From Acetobacteraceae bacterium (GTDB taxonomy: Bacteria > Pseudomonadota > Alphaproteobacteria > Acetobacterales > Acetobacteraceae), in contig CANFIE010000321.1 of assembly GCA_947446625.1 (NCBI GenBank), forward strand, positions 1-5,100: a stretch of DNA of 5,100 nt, read 5' to 3'. A model generated the notes under the pieces. It was not told the DNA's origin. It ran no database searches and was given only the letters and a program-made list of their open reading frames with translations. Position 1 is the stretch's first letter. Every line of letters begins with the position of its first letter. This document shows, piece after piece, positions 1 to 5,100 of the stretch. The position numbers and the translations under genes were made by a program.

Positions 1-138
1 CACCACCGTGCGCACCGGCCTGAATCGCCGCAGCACCGCACGCGCCACGGCCCGTCCGGCCGCCGCCATCAGCGTGGGGCCATTGCCGGCCAGGCGGTCG
101 GCCTCGGCCATTTCATCGGGGGTGAGCAATTCCAGCAT
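1..138 (-). CDS. nnr: NAD(P)H-hydrate epimerase / bifunctional NAD(P)H-hydrate repair enzyme, N-terminal fragment
   Basis: Reading leftward from the ATG at 138-136 gives 46 uninterrupted codons that run off the window. The protein starts MLELLTPDEMAEADRLA and continues with LMAAAGRAVARAVLRRF. This is the typical opening of YjeF_N/NnrE proteins: a 'LLTxxEMxxAD' helix, then 'LMxxAGxAVA', leading to a beta strand (here RPVRTVV) just before the GNNGGDG-type loop, which would lie off the window. The family epimerises R- and S-NAD(P)HX, damaged hydrated cofactors. In most proteobacteria it is fused to an ADP/ATP-dependent dehydratase (NnrD), so the full gene is probably around 1.5 kb. The segment between 'ADRLA' and 'LM' looks a few residues shorter than in many homologues. 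No strong Shine-Dalgarno precedes the ATG. It is divergent from the ParA-like gene. The identification rests on 46 residues only. Confidence 0.75.
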   Translation of the reverse strand, partial: MLELLTPDEMAEADRLAGNGPTLMAAAGRAVARAVLRRFRPVRTVV

Positions 139-202
139 GGCAGCACAATACGCCCGCCCGCCGCGCTGCTATACAGCCAGTTCAGCGCAACGGAGTCGCA
201 GC
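139..202. promoter_or_regulatory. Divergent intergenic spacer, likely promoter region for nnr and the ParA-led cluster
   Basis: These 64 bp separate two divergently oriented genes, so promoters for both are expected here or inside the 5' ends of the genes. On the plus strand TATACA at 170-175 resembles a -10 box, but no convincing -35 lies 16-18 bp upstream. On the minus strand TATTGT (complement of 145-150) lies too close to the nnr start to act as its -10 unless the transcript is almost leaderless. The promoter role is inferred from gene arrangement, not from a clear motif. Confidence 0.3.
191..195 (+). promoter_or_regulatory. Shine-Dalgarno site that sets the ParA-like start
   Basis: CGGAG (core GGAG, 192-195) lies 7 nt before the ATG at 203. 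It supports that start over the in-frame ATGs further upstream at 8 and 137. The upstream ones would add a low-complexity Arg/Ala/Ser-rich extension that overlaps the nnr gene on the other strand. Confidence 0.65.
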
Positions 203-835
203 ATGGCCTTCGTGGTGGCAGTGGCGCAGCAAAAGGGCGGCGCCGGCAAATCAACCGTGGCGGCCAACCTGGCCGTGGCCCTGGCCCAGGCCGGGCTGCG
301 CGTGGCCCTGCTGGATACCGACCCACAGCAATCCCTGGCCCGCTGGTGGGAAGAACGCGCCCGCCAGCCCAAGGCCACCCCCCTCACCTTCGAGACCCCT
401 GCCGGCTGGCGCATCCCCGCCGCGCTGGACCGGCTGAAGCGCAACCACGACGTCATGCTGCTCGACACCGCACCGCACGCGGAAACGGAAGCCAAAATCG
501 CCATCCGCGCCGCCGATTTGGTGCTGCTGCCCATGCAGCCCAGCCCAGCCGACCTTTGGGCCAGCGATGCCACACTGCAACTGGCCAAGGCCGAAAAACG
601 CCGCGCCGTGGTGCTGCTGAACCGCGTGCCCGCCGCCGGCAAGCTCACCGCGCAAATCCAGGCCGACCTTGCCAGCCGTGGCGTGGCCGTGCTGGCCGAA
701 ACCCTGGGCAACCGCACCGCCTATGCCAGCGCCTTCCTGCTCGGGCTTGCGGTCAGCGAGGTTTCGGCCAAATCCCTGGCGACCAATGAATTGAATGCAG
801 TGGCCGCCGCCGTGCGCGCCCTGGTGAAAGGCTGA
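203..835 (+). CDS. ParA-family (MinD/Soj-type) partition-like ATPase, orphan
   Basis: A 210-residue P-loop ATPase of the ParA/MinD (SIMIBI) class. A deviant Walker A motif KGGAGKST occupies residues 11-18, with the signature lysine K11 and the catalytic-loop lysine K16. The A' motif LLDTDPQQS is at 37-44 (D38, D40), and the Walker B strand VMLLDTAP at 84-91 (D88). The N-terminus 'FVVAVAQQKGGAGKST' is the family's usual beta-1/P-loop, so the start at 203 leaves no room for the N-terminal HTH of large plasmid ParAs. Its length fits the small ParA type. Such ATPases dimerise on ATP, bind DNA non-specifically and position cargo: plasmids, chromosomal origins, or protein assemblies such as chemoreceptor arrays. 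No ParB or other recognisable partner is encoded next to it, so its cargo is unknown. It is the first gene of a cluster with a 4-bp gap to the next. The family call is secure; the role is open. Confidence 0.92.
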   Translation: MAFVVAVAQQKGGAGKSTVAANLAVALAQAGLRVALLDTDPQQSLARWWEERARQPKATPLTFETPAGWRIPAALDRLKRNHDVMLLDTAPHAETEAKIAIRAADLVLLPMQPSPADLWASDATLQLAKAEKRRAVVLLNRVPAAGKLTAQIQADLASRGVAVLAETLGNRTAYASAFLLGLAVSEVSAKSLATNELNAVAAAVRALVKG

Positions 836-839
836 GACC

Positions 840-1301
840 ATGTTGAGCTATGTGATGCTGGTGCTGCACCTGATTGCCGCCGCCATCTGGGTTGGTGGCA
901 TGGGCTTCGCCCTGCTGGCGCTGCGCCCCTCCCTCACCCTTTTGGAGCCACCGGCCCGCCTCGCCTTCCACGCCGCGGTGCTGAAGCGCTTCTTCCTGCT
1001 GGTCTGGCACGCCATGCCCATCATGCTCATCACCGGCTGGGCCATGGTGTTCATCGAATTCGGCGGCTTCGCCCGGCTGCCCATGGCCATCAACCTGATG
1101 CATGGGCTCGGCCTGATCATGGCGGTGGTCTATGTCGCCATCTTCTTCGGCCCCTGGGCGACGGTGCGCAGCAGCCTGGCGGCCGGCCAGCCGGCAGCGG
1201 CGGCGCAGGGCTTCGCCCGCATCCGCCAACTGGTCACCCTCAACTTCTGCCTCGGCCTGCTCACCATCGCCATCGCCGCCTCCCGCAACGTGGGCGAATA
1301 G
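840..1301 (+). CDS. CopD-like four-helix integral membrane protein
   Basis: A 153-residue, strongly hydrophobic inner-membrane protein with four predicted transmembrane helices at about residues 4-27, 50-72, 83-106 and 130-147. The first helix carries the pattern LHLIAAAIWVGGMGF (H10, W17, G19-G20), characteristic of CopD/DUF-type membrane proteins. Further membrane-embedded histidines are H57 (VWHAMP) and H88 (NLMHGLG), which could ligate metal or haem. The family is named after the copper-resistance protein CopD, but most short stand-alone members have no demonstrated function, and HemJ-like proteins share a similar first helix. Copper transport should therefore not be assumed; no CopC, copper ATPase or CueR-type regulator is adjacent. 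GAAAGG at 826-831, inside the end of the ParA-like gene, is a good Shine-Dalgarno 8 nt before the ATG, and the 4-bp intergenic gap implies co-transcription with that gene. Confidence 0.75.
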   Translation: MLSYVMLVLHLIAAAIWVGGMGFALLALRPSLTLLEPPARLAFHAAVLKRFFLLVWHAMPIMLITGWAMVFIEFGGFARLPMAINLMHGLGLIMAVVYVAIFFGPWATVRSSLAAGQPAAAAQGFARIRQLVTLNFCLGLLTIAIAASRNVGE

Positions 1302-1309
1302 GCAGCCCC

Positions 1310-1738
1310 ATGGCCGAAGATGGCATCGAGATCAGCGAAGACGACTTCCCGGAGTTGGAAGCCGTTGCCGCCATTCAGCGCGGGCTGCACGCCTACAACC
1401 AGGAAATGGGCGGCCCCTACGACCGCGAGCCGGTCACCGTGCTGGCCCGGGACGCCAGCGGCACCGTACGCGGCGGCCTGCTCGGCCTCACCTACTGGAA
1501 CTGGCTGTTCATCGACTGGCTGTGGCTGGCGAGGGACATGCGCGGCCAGGGCCTGGGCAGCCAGTTGCTGGAACGGGCCGAGGGCATTGCCCGCGGCCGT
1601 GGCTGCACCAACGCCTATACCGATACCTTCAGCTTCCAGGCGCCGCATTTCTGGACCCGGCACGGCTATGCCGAATTTGGCCGGCTGGACGAAATGCCGC
1701 CTGGCCACGCCCGCATCTGGTTCAAGAAAACCCTGTGA
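1310..1738 (+). CDS. GNAT-family N-acetyltransferase (first of a tandem pair)
   Basis: A 142-residue single-domain GNAT protein. The acetyl-CoA pyrophosphate-binding motif A is RGQGLG at 78-83 (R-x-x-G-x-G), preceded by the beta-4 strand WLFIDWLWLA (65-74) and followed by the helix QLLERAEGIARGRG. The C-terminal part has FSFQAPHFWTRHGYAEFGRLDEMPPG (107-132), the usual 'F-Y/W-x-x-x-G-F' beta-5/helix-4 region in which the CoA arm packs, and it ends WFKKTL. The fold predicts acetyl transfer from acetyl-CoA to an amine, but the substrate cannot be read from the sequence. The start follows the CopD-like gene by 8 bp with only a weak AGG (1300-1302), so translation may partly depend on coupling. 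Its stop codon overlaps the start of a paralogue. A small-molecule or antibiotic acetyltransferase is one possibility among several. Confidence 0.88.
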   Translation: MAEDGIEISEDDFPELEAVAAIQRGLHAYNQEMGGPYDREPVTVLARDASGTVRGGLLGLTYWNWLFIDWLWLARDMRGQGLGSQLLERAEGIARGRGCTNAYTDTFSFQAPHFWTRHGYAEFGRLDEMPPGHARIWFKKTL

Positions 1739-2061
1739 CCATCGCCATCGGCCTGGAAACCCGCCCAACCAAGGCAGACCGCAACACGCTGGGCCAGGGC
1801 CTGGGCGCCTATAACCGCGCCGCCTATGGCCCACTGCGGGGCGGCGAGCGCTGGTTCTTCGCCCGCGACACCGCCGGCACCATTCTGGCCGGCGCCAAAT
1901 GCGCGGAAGCCTGGGGCTGGCTCTACATCGACTGGCTATGGGTGGCGGAAACCCACCGCCGCCAGGGCCTGGGCGGCCGCCTGCTGGCCGAAGCCGAAAC
2001 CTACGCCCGCAGCCGCAAGCTGGTAGGGCTGCACCTGAACACCTGGAGCTTCCAGGCGCCG
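1510..2061 (+). repeat. Direct repeats left by the GNAT tandem duplication
   Basis: The two acetyltransferase genes share short exact DNA repeats at a constant 416-bp offset: CATCGACTGGCT at 1510-1521 and 1926-1937, and AGCTTCCAGGCGCCG at 1631-1645 and 2047-2061. They encode the conserved 'IDWL' and 'SFQAP' segments. The constant offset fits an old tandem duplication that has diverged elsewhere. Recombination between matching repeats would delete 416 bp and leave one in-frame hybrid acetyltransferase. Confidence 0.6.
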
Positions 2062-2154
2062 GATTACTATCCCCGGCACGGCTTCATCGAGGCTGGACGC
2101 CTTGAGGACATGCCCCCCGGCGCCACGCGCTACTGGTTCCGCAAAACCCTGTAG
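1735..2154 (+). CDS. GNAT-family N-acetyltransferase (second of a tandem pair, GTG start in GTGA overlap)
   Basis: A 139-residue GNAT paralogous to the preceding gene. Motif A is RRQGLG at 75-80, after the beta strand WLYIDWLWVA (62-71). The C-terminal region SFQAPDYYPRHGF...GRLEDMPPG (105-129) and the ending WFRKTL match the first GNAT closely. By hand alignment, 44 of the last 81 residues are identical. The start is the GTG at 1735-1737, which overlaps the upstream TGA (1736-1738) as GTGA; no in-frame ATG occurs before the conserved GNAT core. This places it one frame away from its neighbour and points to translational coupling, with only an A-rich AAGAAAA (1724-1730) as a poor ribosome site. 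An in-frame extension upstream to 1132 is open but would lie over the CopD-like and first GNAT genes in another frame, so it is not believed. Substrate unknown. Confidence 0.85.
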   Translation: MTIAIGLETRPTKADRNTLGQGLGAYNRAAYGPLRGGERWFFARDTAGTILAGAKCAEAWGWLYIDWLWVAETHRRQGLGGRLLAEAETYARSRKLVGLHLNTWSFQAPDYYPRHGFIEAGRLEDMPPGATRYWFRKTL

Positions 2155-2164
2155 TGCCGCCGGG

Positions 2165-2629
2165 TCAGGCGCCGCGCTTCAGATCGTAATTCACCGAGTT
2201 CGGTACCGCGGCCAAATCGTCGTCGATCTTGTACGAGTTGAACAATATGCGGGTGAAGTTCAGCCGCATCCGTTCCACCGGCACATCGCCGCCAGTTTCC
2301 ATGTTGTAGGAGATGATGCCGCAGCCCTCCAACTCGTAGCTGGCATAGGTCAGCAGCCGGTTCGGCCCGGTACGGGCCAGGTGGATTTCCACCTTGCGGT
2401 CAAACCGGCCCAGCAGCGCCTCGCTCAGCAGCATGGCGGAAACCGAGTCCATCTGGCGCGAGATCGAGATCTCCTCCACCCGGCAATCGGCATCGCCACG
2501 CGCGCCGGAATTCACCGCCGCCGAGGACCGCGCCACACCCCAGGCCATGCTGCCGAGGATCAGGAAACCCACCTTGCCGTTCAGCTCGCTCTCGCCGGTA
2601 ATGCTGGGGTACTTCATCAAAATCGGCAT
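2165..2629 (-). CDS. hcp: T6SS tube protein Hcp, divergent second copy
   Basis: A 154-residue Hcp (TssD) family protein. Family signatures are the opening MPILMKYPSITGES (1-14), then VEEISISRQMD (51-61, matching the usual 'v-x-e-i-x-f-t-k-x-x-D'), FDRKVEIHLARTG (77-88), YELEGCGIISY (98-108) and ETGGDVPVERMRLNFTRI (111-128), which corresponds to the classic 'SSGGDRPSESxxLNFxxI'. Hcp hexameric rings stack into the inner tube of the T6SS needle and chaperone small effectors, and are secreted when the system fires. This copy departs from the canonical form in the loop after the first strands (AVNSGARGDADCR) and in the segment after LNF (LFNSYKIDDDLAAVPNS). AGGAG (complement of 2638-2642) lies 8 nt before the ATG. 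It is the last gene of the T6SS strand here, ending 10 bp from the convergent GNAT gene. It could be an alternative tube subunit, a cap or a carrier for a specific effector; this is inference. Confidence 0.88.
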   Translation of the reverse strand: MPILMKYPSITGESELNGKVGFLILGSMAWGVARSSAAVNSGARGDADCRVEEISISRQMDSVSAMLLSEALLGRFDRKVEIHLARTGPNRLLTYASYELEGCGIISYNMETGGDVPVERMRLNFTRILFNSYKIDDDLAAVPNSVNYDLKRGA

Positions 2630-2646
2630 TCAAACGGCTCCTGCCT

Positions 2647-2670
2647 TGCCGGCGAAACTGCGTGCCGGCA
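2647..2670 (-). promoter_or_regulatory. Inverted repeat just upstream of the divergent hcp ribosome site
   Basis: TGCCGGC (2647-2653) and GCCGGCA (2664-2670) are perfect inverted 7-bp arms around a 10-nt loop. On the leftward transcript the stem ends about 2 nt before the GCAGGAG ribosome site of the second hcp (2644-2638). A stem there could keep that site exposed or modulate its use. The repeat is seen directly; any function is inferred. Confidence 0.45.
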
Positions 2671-2689
2671 CCGCGAAATCCCAGCATAA

Positions 2690-2716
2690 GCCGCGCGGAA
2701 ACCTGTTCCGCGCGGC
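2690..2716 (-). terminator. Strong GC hairpin between the two hcp genes, possible attenuating terminator or mRNA-stabilising stem
   Basis: Perfect 11-bp arms GCCGCGCGGAA (2690-2700) and TTCCGCGCGGC (2706-2716) enclose a 5-nt loop. The stem starts about 30 nt after the stop codon of the upstream hcp in the leftward transcript. It is followed there only by TTATG, not a real U-tract, so efficient intrinsic termination is doubtful. Partial termination, or protection of the 3' end of a shorter clpV-hcp message, would fit the high amounts of tube protein a T6SS needs. Confidence 0.5.
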
Positions 2717-2736
2717 CTGCCAGGCCTGCTGAGGAA

Positions 2737-2754
2737 GGCGCCTGCTCAGGCGCC
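2737..2754 (-). promoter_or_regulatory. Inverted repeat spanning the stop codon of the canonical hcp
   Basis: GGCGCCTG (2737-2744) and CAGGCGCC (2747-2754) are perfect 8-bp arms separated by 2 bases; a realistic RNA loop would use 7 bp with 4 nt. The repeat covers the last codons and the TGA (2748-2746) of the upstream hcp. It has no following U-tract. It adds to the unusually structured region after this gene. It could also be a by-product of GC-rich Lys-Gly-Ala codons. Confidence 0.35.
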
Positions 2755-3222
2755 CTTGGCCGTGGCCAGATCCCAGCTGTACTTCAGCGGCTCACCGTTC
2801 AGGTTATCGCCCATGGCTTCGTAGGTGTACTCGATCTTGTCGAAGTTCAGCGAAATCGACTCGGACGGACGGTCGCCACCCGAGGAGATCGAATAGCCAG
2901 AAATACCGCAGCCTTCGAGCTTGATGGTGATGTAGGCCGCCGGCGTGTTGCCAGCGCCCGTGCGCACAAAGGCAATCTCAACCTTGCGGTCCAGTTCGCC
3001 ATGCAGCGAGTCCTCGAAGATCTTGATCGACGACTTGTCGGTCACCTTCGTGAAGGTGATCTCGCTGACCGAGGCGATGCTGCCTTCACGGGTCGAGCCG
3101 CCAAAGGCCGAGCCAATGCCGCGGCCGACGCCGAACTGGAAGCTGCTGACCTCGAAGTATGTGCTGAAGCCATCGATGGTCGATTCACCAGGCCACTTAT
3201 CGCATTTAACCATAATGGGCAT
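2746..3222 (-). CDS. hcp: T6SS tube protein Hcp, canonical copy
   Basis: A 158-residue Hcp (TssD) protein of normal family length. It has the opening MPIMVKCDKWPGES (1-14), the strand FEVSSFQFGVGRGI (23-36), SVSEITFTKVTDKSS (51-65), LDRKVEIAFVRTG (77-89), LEGCGISGYS (102-111), the hallmark SSGGDRPSESISLNFDKIEY (113-132) and a C-terminal PLKYSWDLATAKG strand. Hcp forms hexameric rings that build the T6SS inner tube and are propelled out by sheath contraction. It shares blocks with the neighbouring second Hcp (MPI, GES, DRKVEI, RTG, LEGCGI, GGD-P-E---LNF--I), so the two are paralogues. A perfect AAGGAG (complement of 3230-3235) lies 7 nt before the ATG, which suggests efficient translation. It follows tssH by 55 bp on the same strand with no terminator or convincing promoter between them, so co-transcription is likely. 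No toxin domain is fused to the C-terminus. Confidence 0.95.
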   Translation of the reverse strand: MPIMVKCDKWPGESTIDGFSTYFEVSSFQFGVGRGIGSAFGGSTREGSIASVSEITFTKVTDKSSIKIFEDSLHGELDRKVEIAFVRTGAGNTPAAYITIKLEGCGISGYSISSGGDRPSESISLNFDKIEYTYEAMGDNLNGEPLKYSWDLATAKGA

Positions 3223-3277
3223 GACTGTGCTCCTTGCTTAACCCAACGACTTCCCGGAAACGGCCCTGTGCCGCGCC

Positions 3278-5100
3278 CTAGCCGATATCGTATTGAAACG
3301 CCCCATCCTGCGCGATCCCGATGCTCACGCTGGCAATCTCCTGGCCCTCGGCCAGGCGCGCCAGAATGCGGCCGGAAAGTTCAGGCAGCAGCGTACGATT
3401 CAGAATAGTCTCAATGTTGCGCGCCCCGCTTTCAACTTCGCGGCAACGCGCCACAATGCTGTCGGTCACGGCGGCATCAATCACCAGGTCCACCCGGTAA
3501 TTCTCGTGCAGCCGGCGGGCAATCCGCTTCAGCTGCAGGCCCACAATCAGGCGCAGCACGTCATCCGCCAGCGGGTAGAAGGTGATGACGTTGCAGCGCC
3601 CAAGGAAGGCGGGCTTGAAGGATTTCAGCATGTCCGGCCGCAGCGCCTCGTTCAGCGCCTCCGGGTCGGGCCGCAGTTCAGGGTCGGCGCACAGCTTGGC
3701 GATGGTGTCGGTGCCGGCATTGCTGGTCATGATGATGACGGTGTTGCGGAAGTCGATATCCCGCCCCTCGCCGTCCTTCATCTGCCCCTTGTCGAACACC
3801 TGGTAGAACACATCCTGCACGCCCGGATGCGCCTTCTCCATCTCGTCCAGCAGCACCACGCTGTAGGGCCGGCGCCGCACCGCCTCGGTCAGCACGCCGC
3901 CCTCGCCATAGCCCACATAGCCCGGGGGCGAGCCCATCAGCAGCGAGACCTTATGTTCTTCCTTGAACTCGCTCATGTTGATGGTGGTCAGGTTCTGCTC
4001 ACCGCCATACAGCAGGTCGGCCACCGCCAGCGCCGTCTCGGTCTTGCCCACGCCCGAGGTGCCGGCGAACAGGAATACGCCAATCGGCTTGCGCGGGTCG
4101 GTCAGCCCGGCGCGGTTGGTTTGAATGGCCTGGGCCACGGCAGCCAGCGCATGCGGCTGCCCCACCACGCGCTCCTCCAGCCGGTCCTTCAGGTTCAGGA
4201 TGGTCTTGATCTCGTCCGAGACCATCCGCCCCACCGGAATGCCGGTCCAGGTTTCCACCACCTCGGCCACGGCGGTGCCATCCACCACCGGATGCACCAG
4301 CGGCTGCTCGCCCTGCAGCGTGCGCAACTCAGTGGTCACGGCGGCCAGATCCTGCCGCAGCGCCGGAATGGCGTCAGGCTCGGCGGTCAGCTTGGCGTCA
4401 ATCGCCTCGCGCAGTTGCCGAATATGCCCCACCAGCGTGGATTCCTGCTGCCAGCGCGTCTCCAGCGCGGCAACCTCACCCTCCAGCTTGCCGCGCTCAT
4501 CCTCCAGCGCGGTGCTGCGCTGGGCGTGGTCGGTGCCGGCGGCAACCTCGCGCGCCAGGCTGCCAAGCTCGGTGCTGATCAGGTCCAGCCGGCGGCGTCG
4601 ATCCTCAATGGCAGCGGGTACCGCGGCCTGGCTCATCGCCACGCGGGCGCAGGCGGTATCCAGCAGCGAAACGCCCTTGTCCGGCAGCTGCCGCGCCGGA
4701 ATGTAGCGGGCGGAAAGCCGCACCGCCTCCTCCACCGCCTCATCCAAAATCCGCACGCCGTGGTGCTTTTCCAGCGTCGCCACCAGGCCGCGCAGCATGG
4801 CCTGCGCCAGCGGCAGCGAAGGCTCACCCACCACCACCACCTGGAAGCGCCGGGTCAACGCCGCATCCTTCTCGAAGTACTTCTTGTATTCGGCCCAGGT
4901 GGTCGCGGCCAGGCAGCGCAACTCGCCGCGCGCCAGCGCCGGCTTCAGCAGGTTGGCTGCGTCGTTCTGGCCTTGCTGGCCACCGGCGCCAATCAGCGTA
5001 TGCGCCTCGTCGATGAACATCACGATCGGCAAGGGCGAAGCCTTCACCGCGTCGATCACGCCCTTCAGCCGATTCTCAAACTCGCCCTTCATGCCGGCAC
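3278..5100 (-). CDS. tssH: T6SS sheath-disassembly ATPase TssH/ClpV (N-terminus beyond the window)
   Basis: An AAA+ double-ring unfoldase of the ClpB/ClpV class, which binds contracted TssB/TssC sheath in the cytoplasm and dismantles it for reuse. About 606 residues are visible. Numbering from the internal Met at 5092: remnant of the first ATPase domain with Walker B FIDEAH (26-31), sensor region AATTWAEYKKYFEKD (62-76) and arginine fingers R81-R82; a coiled-coil middle domain at about 160-262; a second ATPase domain with Walker A GTSGVGKT (344-351), pore loop GYVG (391-394), Walker B VVLLDE (412-417), sensor-1 TSNAG (456-460), Arg finger in FLGR (R499), sensor-2 GAR (556-558); then the C-terminal small domain. 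The reading frame stays open to 5100 and encodes Ala-Gly before that Met, as in the 'AGxxxKGEFE' of homologues, so 5092 is not the start. The N-terminal substrate-binding domain and first Walker A lie outside. Placement next to hcp favours TssH over ClpB. Confidence 0.95.
   Translation of the reverse strand, partial: AGMKGEFENRLKGVIDAVKASPLPIVMFIDEAHTLIGAGGQQGQNDAANLLKPALARGELRCLAATTWAEYKKYFEKDAALTRRFQVVVVGEPSLPLAQAMLRGLVATLEKHHGVRILDEAVEEAVRLSARYIPARQLPDKGVSLLDTACARVAMSQAAVPAAIEDRRRRLDLISTELGSLAREVAAGTDHAQRSTALEDERGKLEGEVAALETRWQQESTLVGHIRQLREAIDAKLTAEPDAIPALRQDLAAVTTELRTLQGEQPLVHPVVDGTAVAEVVETWTGIPVGRMVSDEIKTILNLKDRLEERVVGQPHALAAVAQAIQTNRAGLTDPRKPIGVFLFAGTSGVGKTETALAVADLLYGGEQNLTTINMSEFKEEHKVSLLMGSPPGYVGYGEGGVLTEAVRRRPYSVVLLDEMEKAHPGVQDVFYQVFDKGQMKDGEGRDIDFRNTVIIMTSNAGTDTIAKLCADPELRPDPEALNEALRPDMLKSFKPAFLGRCNVITFYPLADDVLRLIVGLQLKRIARRLHENYRVDLVIDAAVTDSIVARCREVESGARNIETILNRTLLPELSGRILARLAEGQEIASVSIGIAQDGAFQYDIG

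Noticed and set aside
8..202. N-terminal extension of the ParA-like protein from an ATG at 8 or 137
   Set aside because: It would give a low-complexity Arg/Ser/Ala leader that overlaps the nnr coding end on the other strand. The ATG at 203 has a GGAG site and begins at the family's conserved first strand.
251..841. Minus-strand open frames over the ParA-like gene
   Set aside because: Gly/Gln/His-rich translations lacking motifs, antisense to a clear ATPase; products of codon bias.
1132..1734. Long plus-strand open frame upstream of and in frame with the second GNAT
   Set aside because: It overlaps the CopD-like and first GNAT genes in another frame and its translation is Arg/Pro/Ala/Ser-rich, typical of shadow frames in GC-rich DNA. 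Only the part from the GTG at 1735 has family motifs.
2746..2800. Effector domain fused to Hcp
   Set aside because: The protein ends normally after the final tube strand at 158 residues, leaving no room for an extension domain.
3223..3277. Sigma-54 or sigma-70 promoter in front of the canonical hcp
   Set aside because: A GGCAC on the minus strand resembles a -24 element, but the GC of a -12 element is not at the required spacing. No -35/-10 pair is visible either, so co-transcription with tssH is simpler.
2662..3408. Plus-strand open frame of 248 codons over hcp and the end of tssH
   Set aside because: It is antisense to two confidently identified genes, has no recognisable domain and has shadow-frame composition.
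4125..4706. Plus-strand open frame over the tssH middle domain
   Set aside because: Ser/Arg/Ala-rich antisense shadow of the coiled-coil region, without any motif.
3278..5100. General chaperone ClpB instead of TssH
   Set aside because: Two hcp genes follow on the same strand, and blocks such as KPALARGELRCLAATTWAEY, RYIPARQLPDKG and YGGEQNLTTINMSEF are of the ClpV type.

Overview
The window is GC-rich, with strongly G/C-biased third codon positions that create many spurious antisense reading frames. Gene content and protein style suggest a proteobacterium, most plausibly an alphaproteobacterium of Rhodospirillales type. That placement is inference, because no rRNA or other marker gene is present. 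Coding density is very high. I found no tRNA, rRNA, CRISPR array, insertion sequence or prophage gene.

Layout. Positions 1-138 (minus strand) hold the N-terminus of an NAD(P)H-hydrate repair enzyme (Nnr/YjeF type) that runs off the left edge. A 64-bp divergent spacer (139-202) separates it from a tight rightward cluster of four genes: an orphan ParA-family ATPase without a ParB partner (203-835), a four-helix CopD-like membrane protein (840-1301), and two tandem paralogous GNAT acetyltransferases (1310-1738 and 1735-2154). The second GNAT starts at a GTG inside a four-base overlap with the first one's stop. The 4-bp gap, 8-bp gap and 4-bp overlap indicate one transcription unit.

That cluster converges, across a 10-bp gap, on a leftward type VI secretion system (T6SS) segment. 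In transcription order this is tssH/clpV (3278-5100, its start beyond the right edge), a canonical Hcp tube protein (2746-3222), and a second, divergent Hcp paralogue (2165-2629). The 116-bp spacer between the hcp genes contains two clear inverted repeats, and a third spans the first hcp's stop codon, so post-transcriptional control or partial termination between the two hcp genes is plausible.

How they work together. Hcp hexamers stack into the inner tube of the T6SS needle, and ClpV/TssH is the AAA+ ATPase that disassembles the contracted sheath so it can be reused, so the right half is part of a T6SS locus. The remaining core genes (tssB, tssC, tssK, tssL, tssM and so on) presumably lie outside the window. 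The left half looks like ordinary chromosomal housekeeping or accessory genes without an evident link to the T6SS. I found no clearly new system. The points most worth a second look are the paired divergent Hcps with their structured spacer, and the tandem, translationally coupled GNAT pair behind an orphan ParA.
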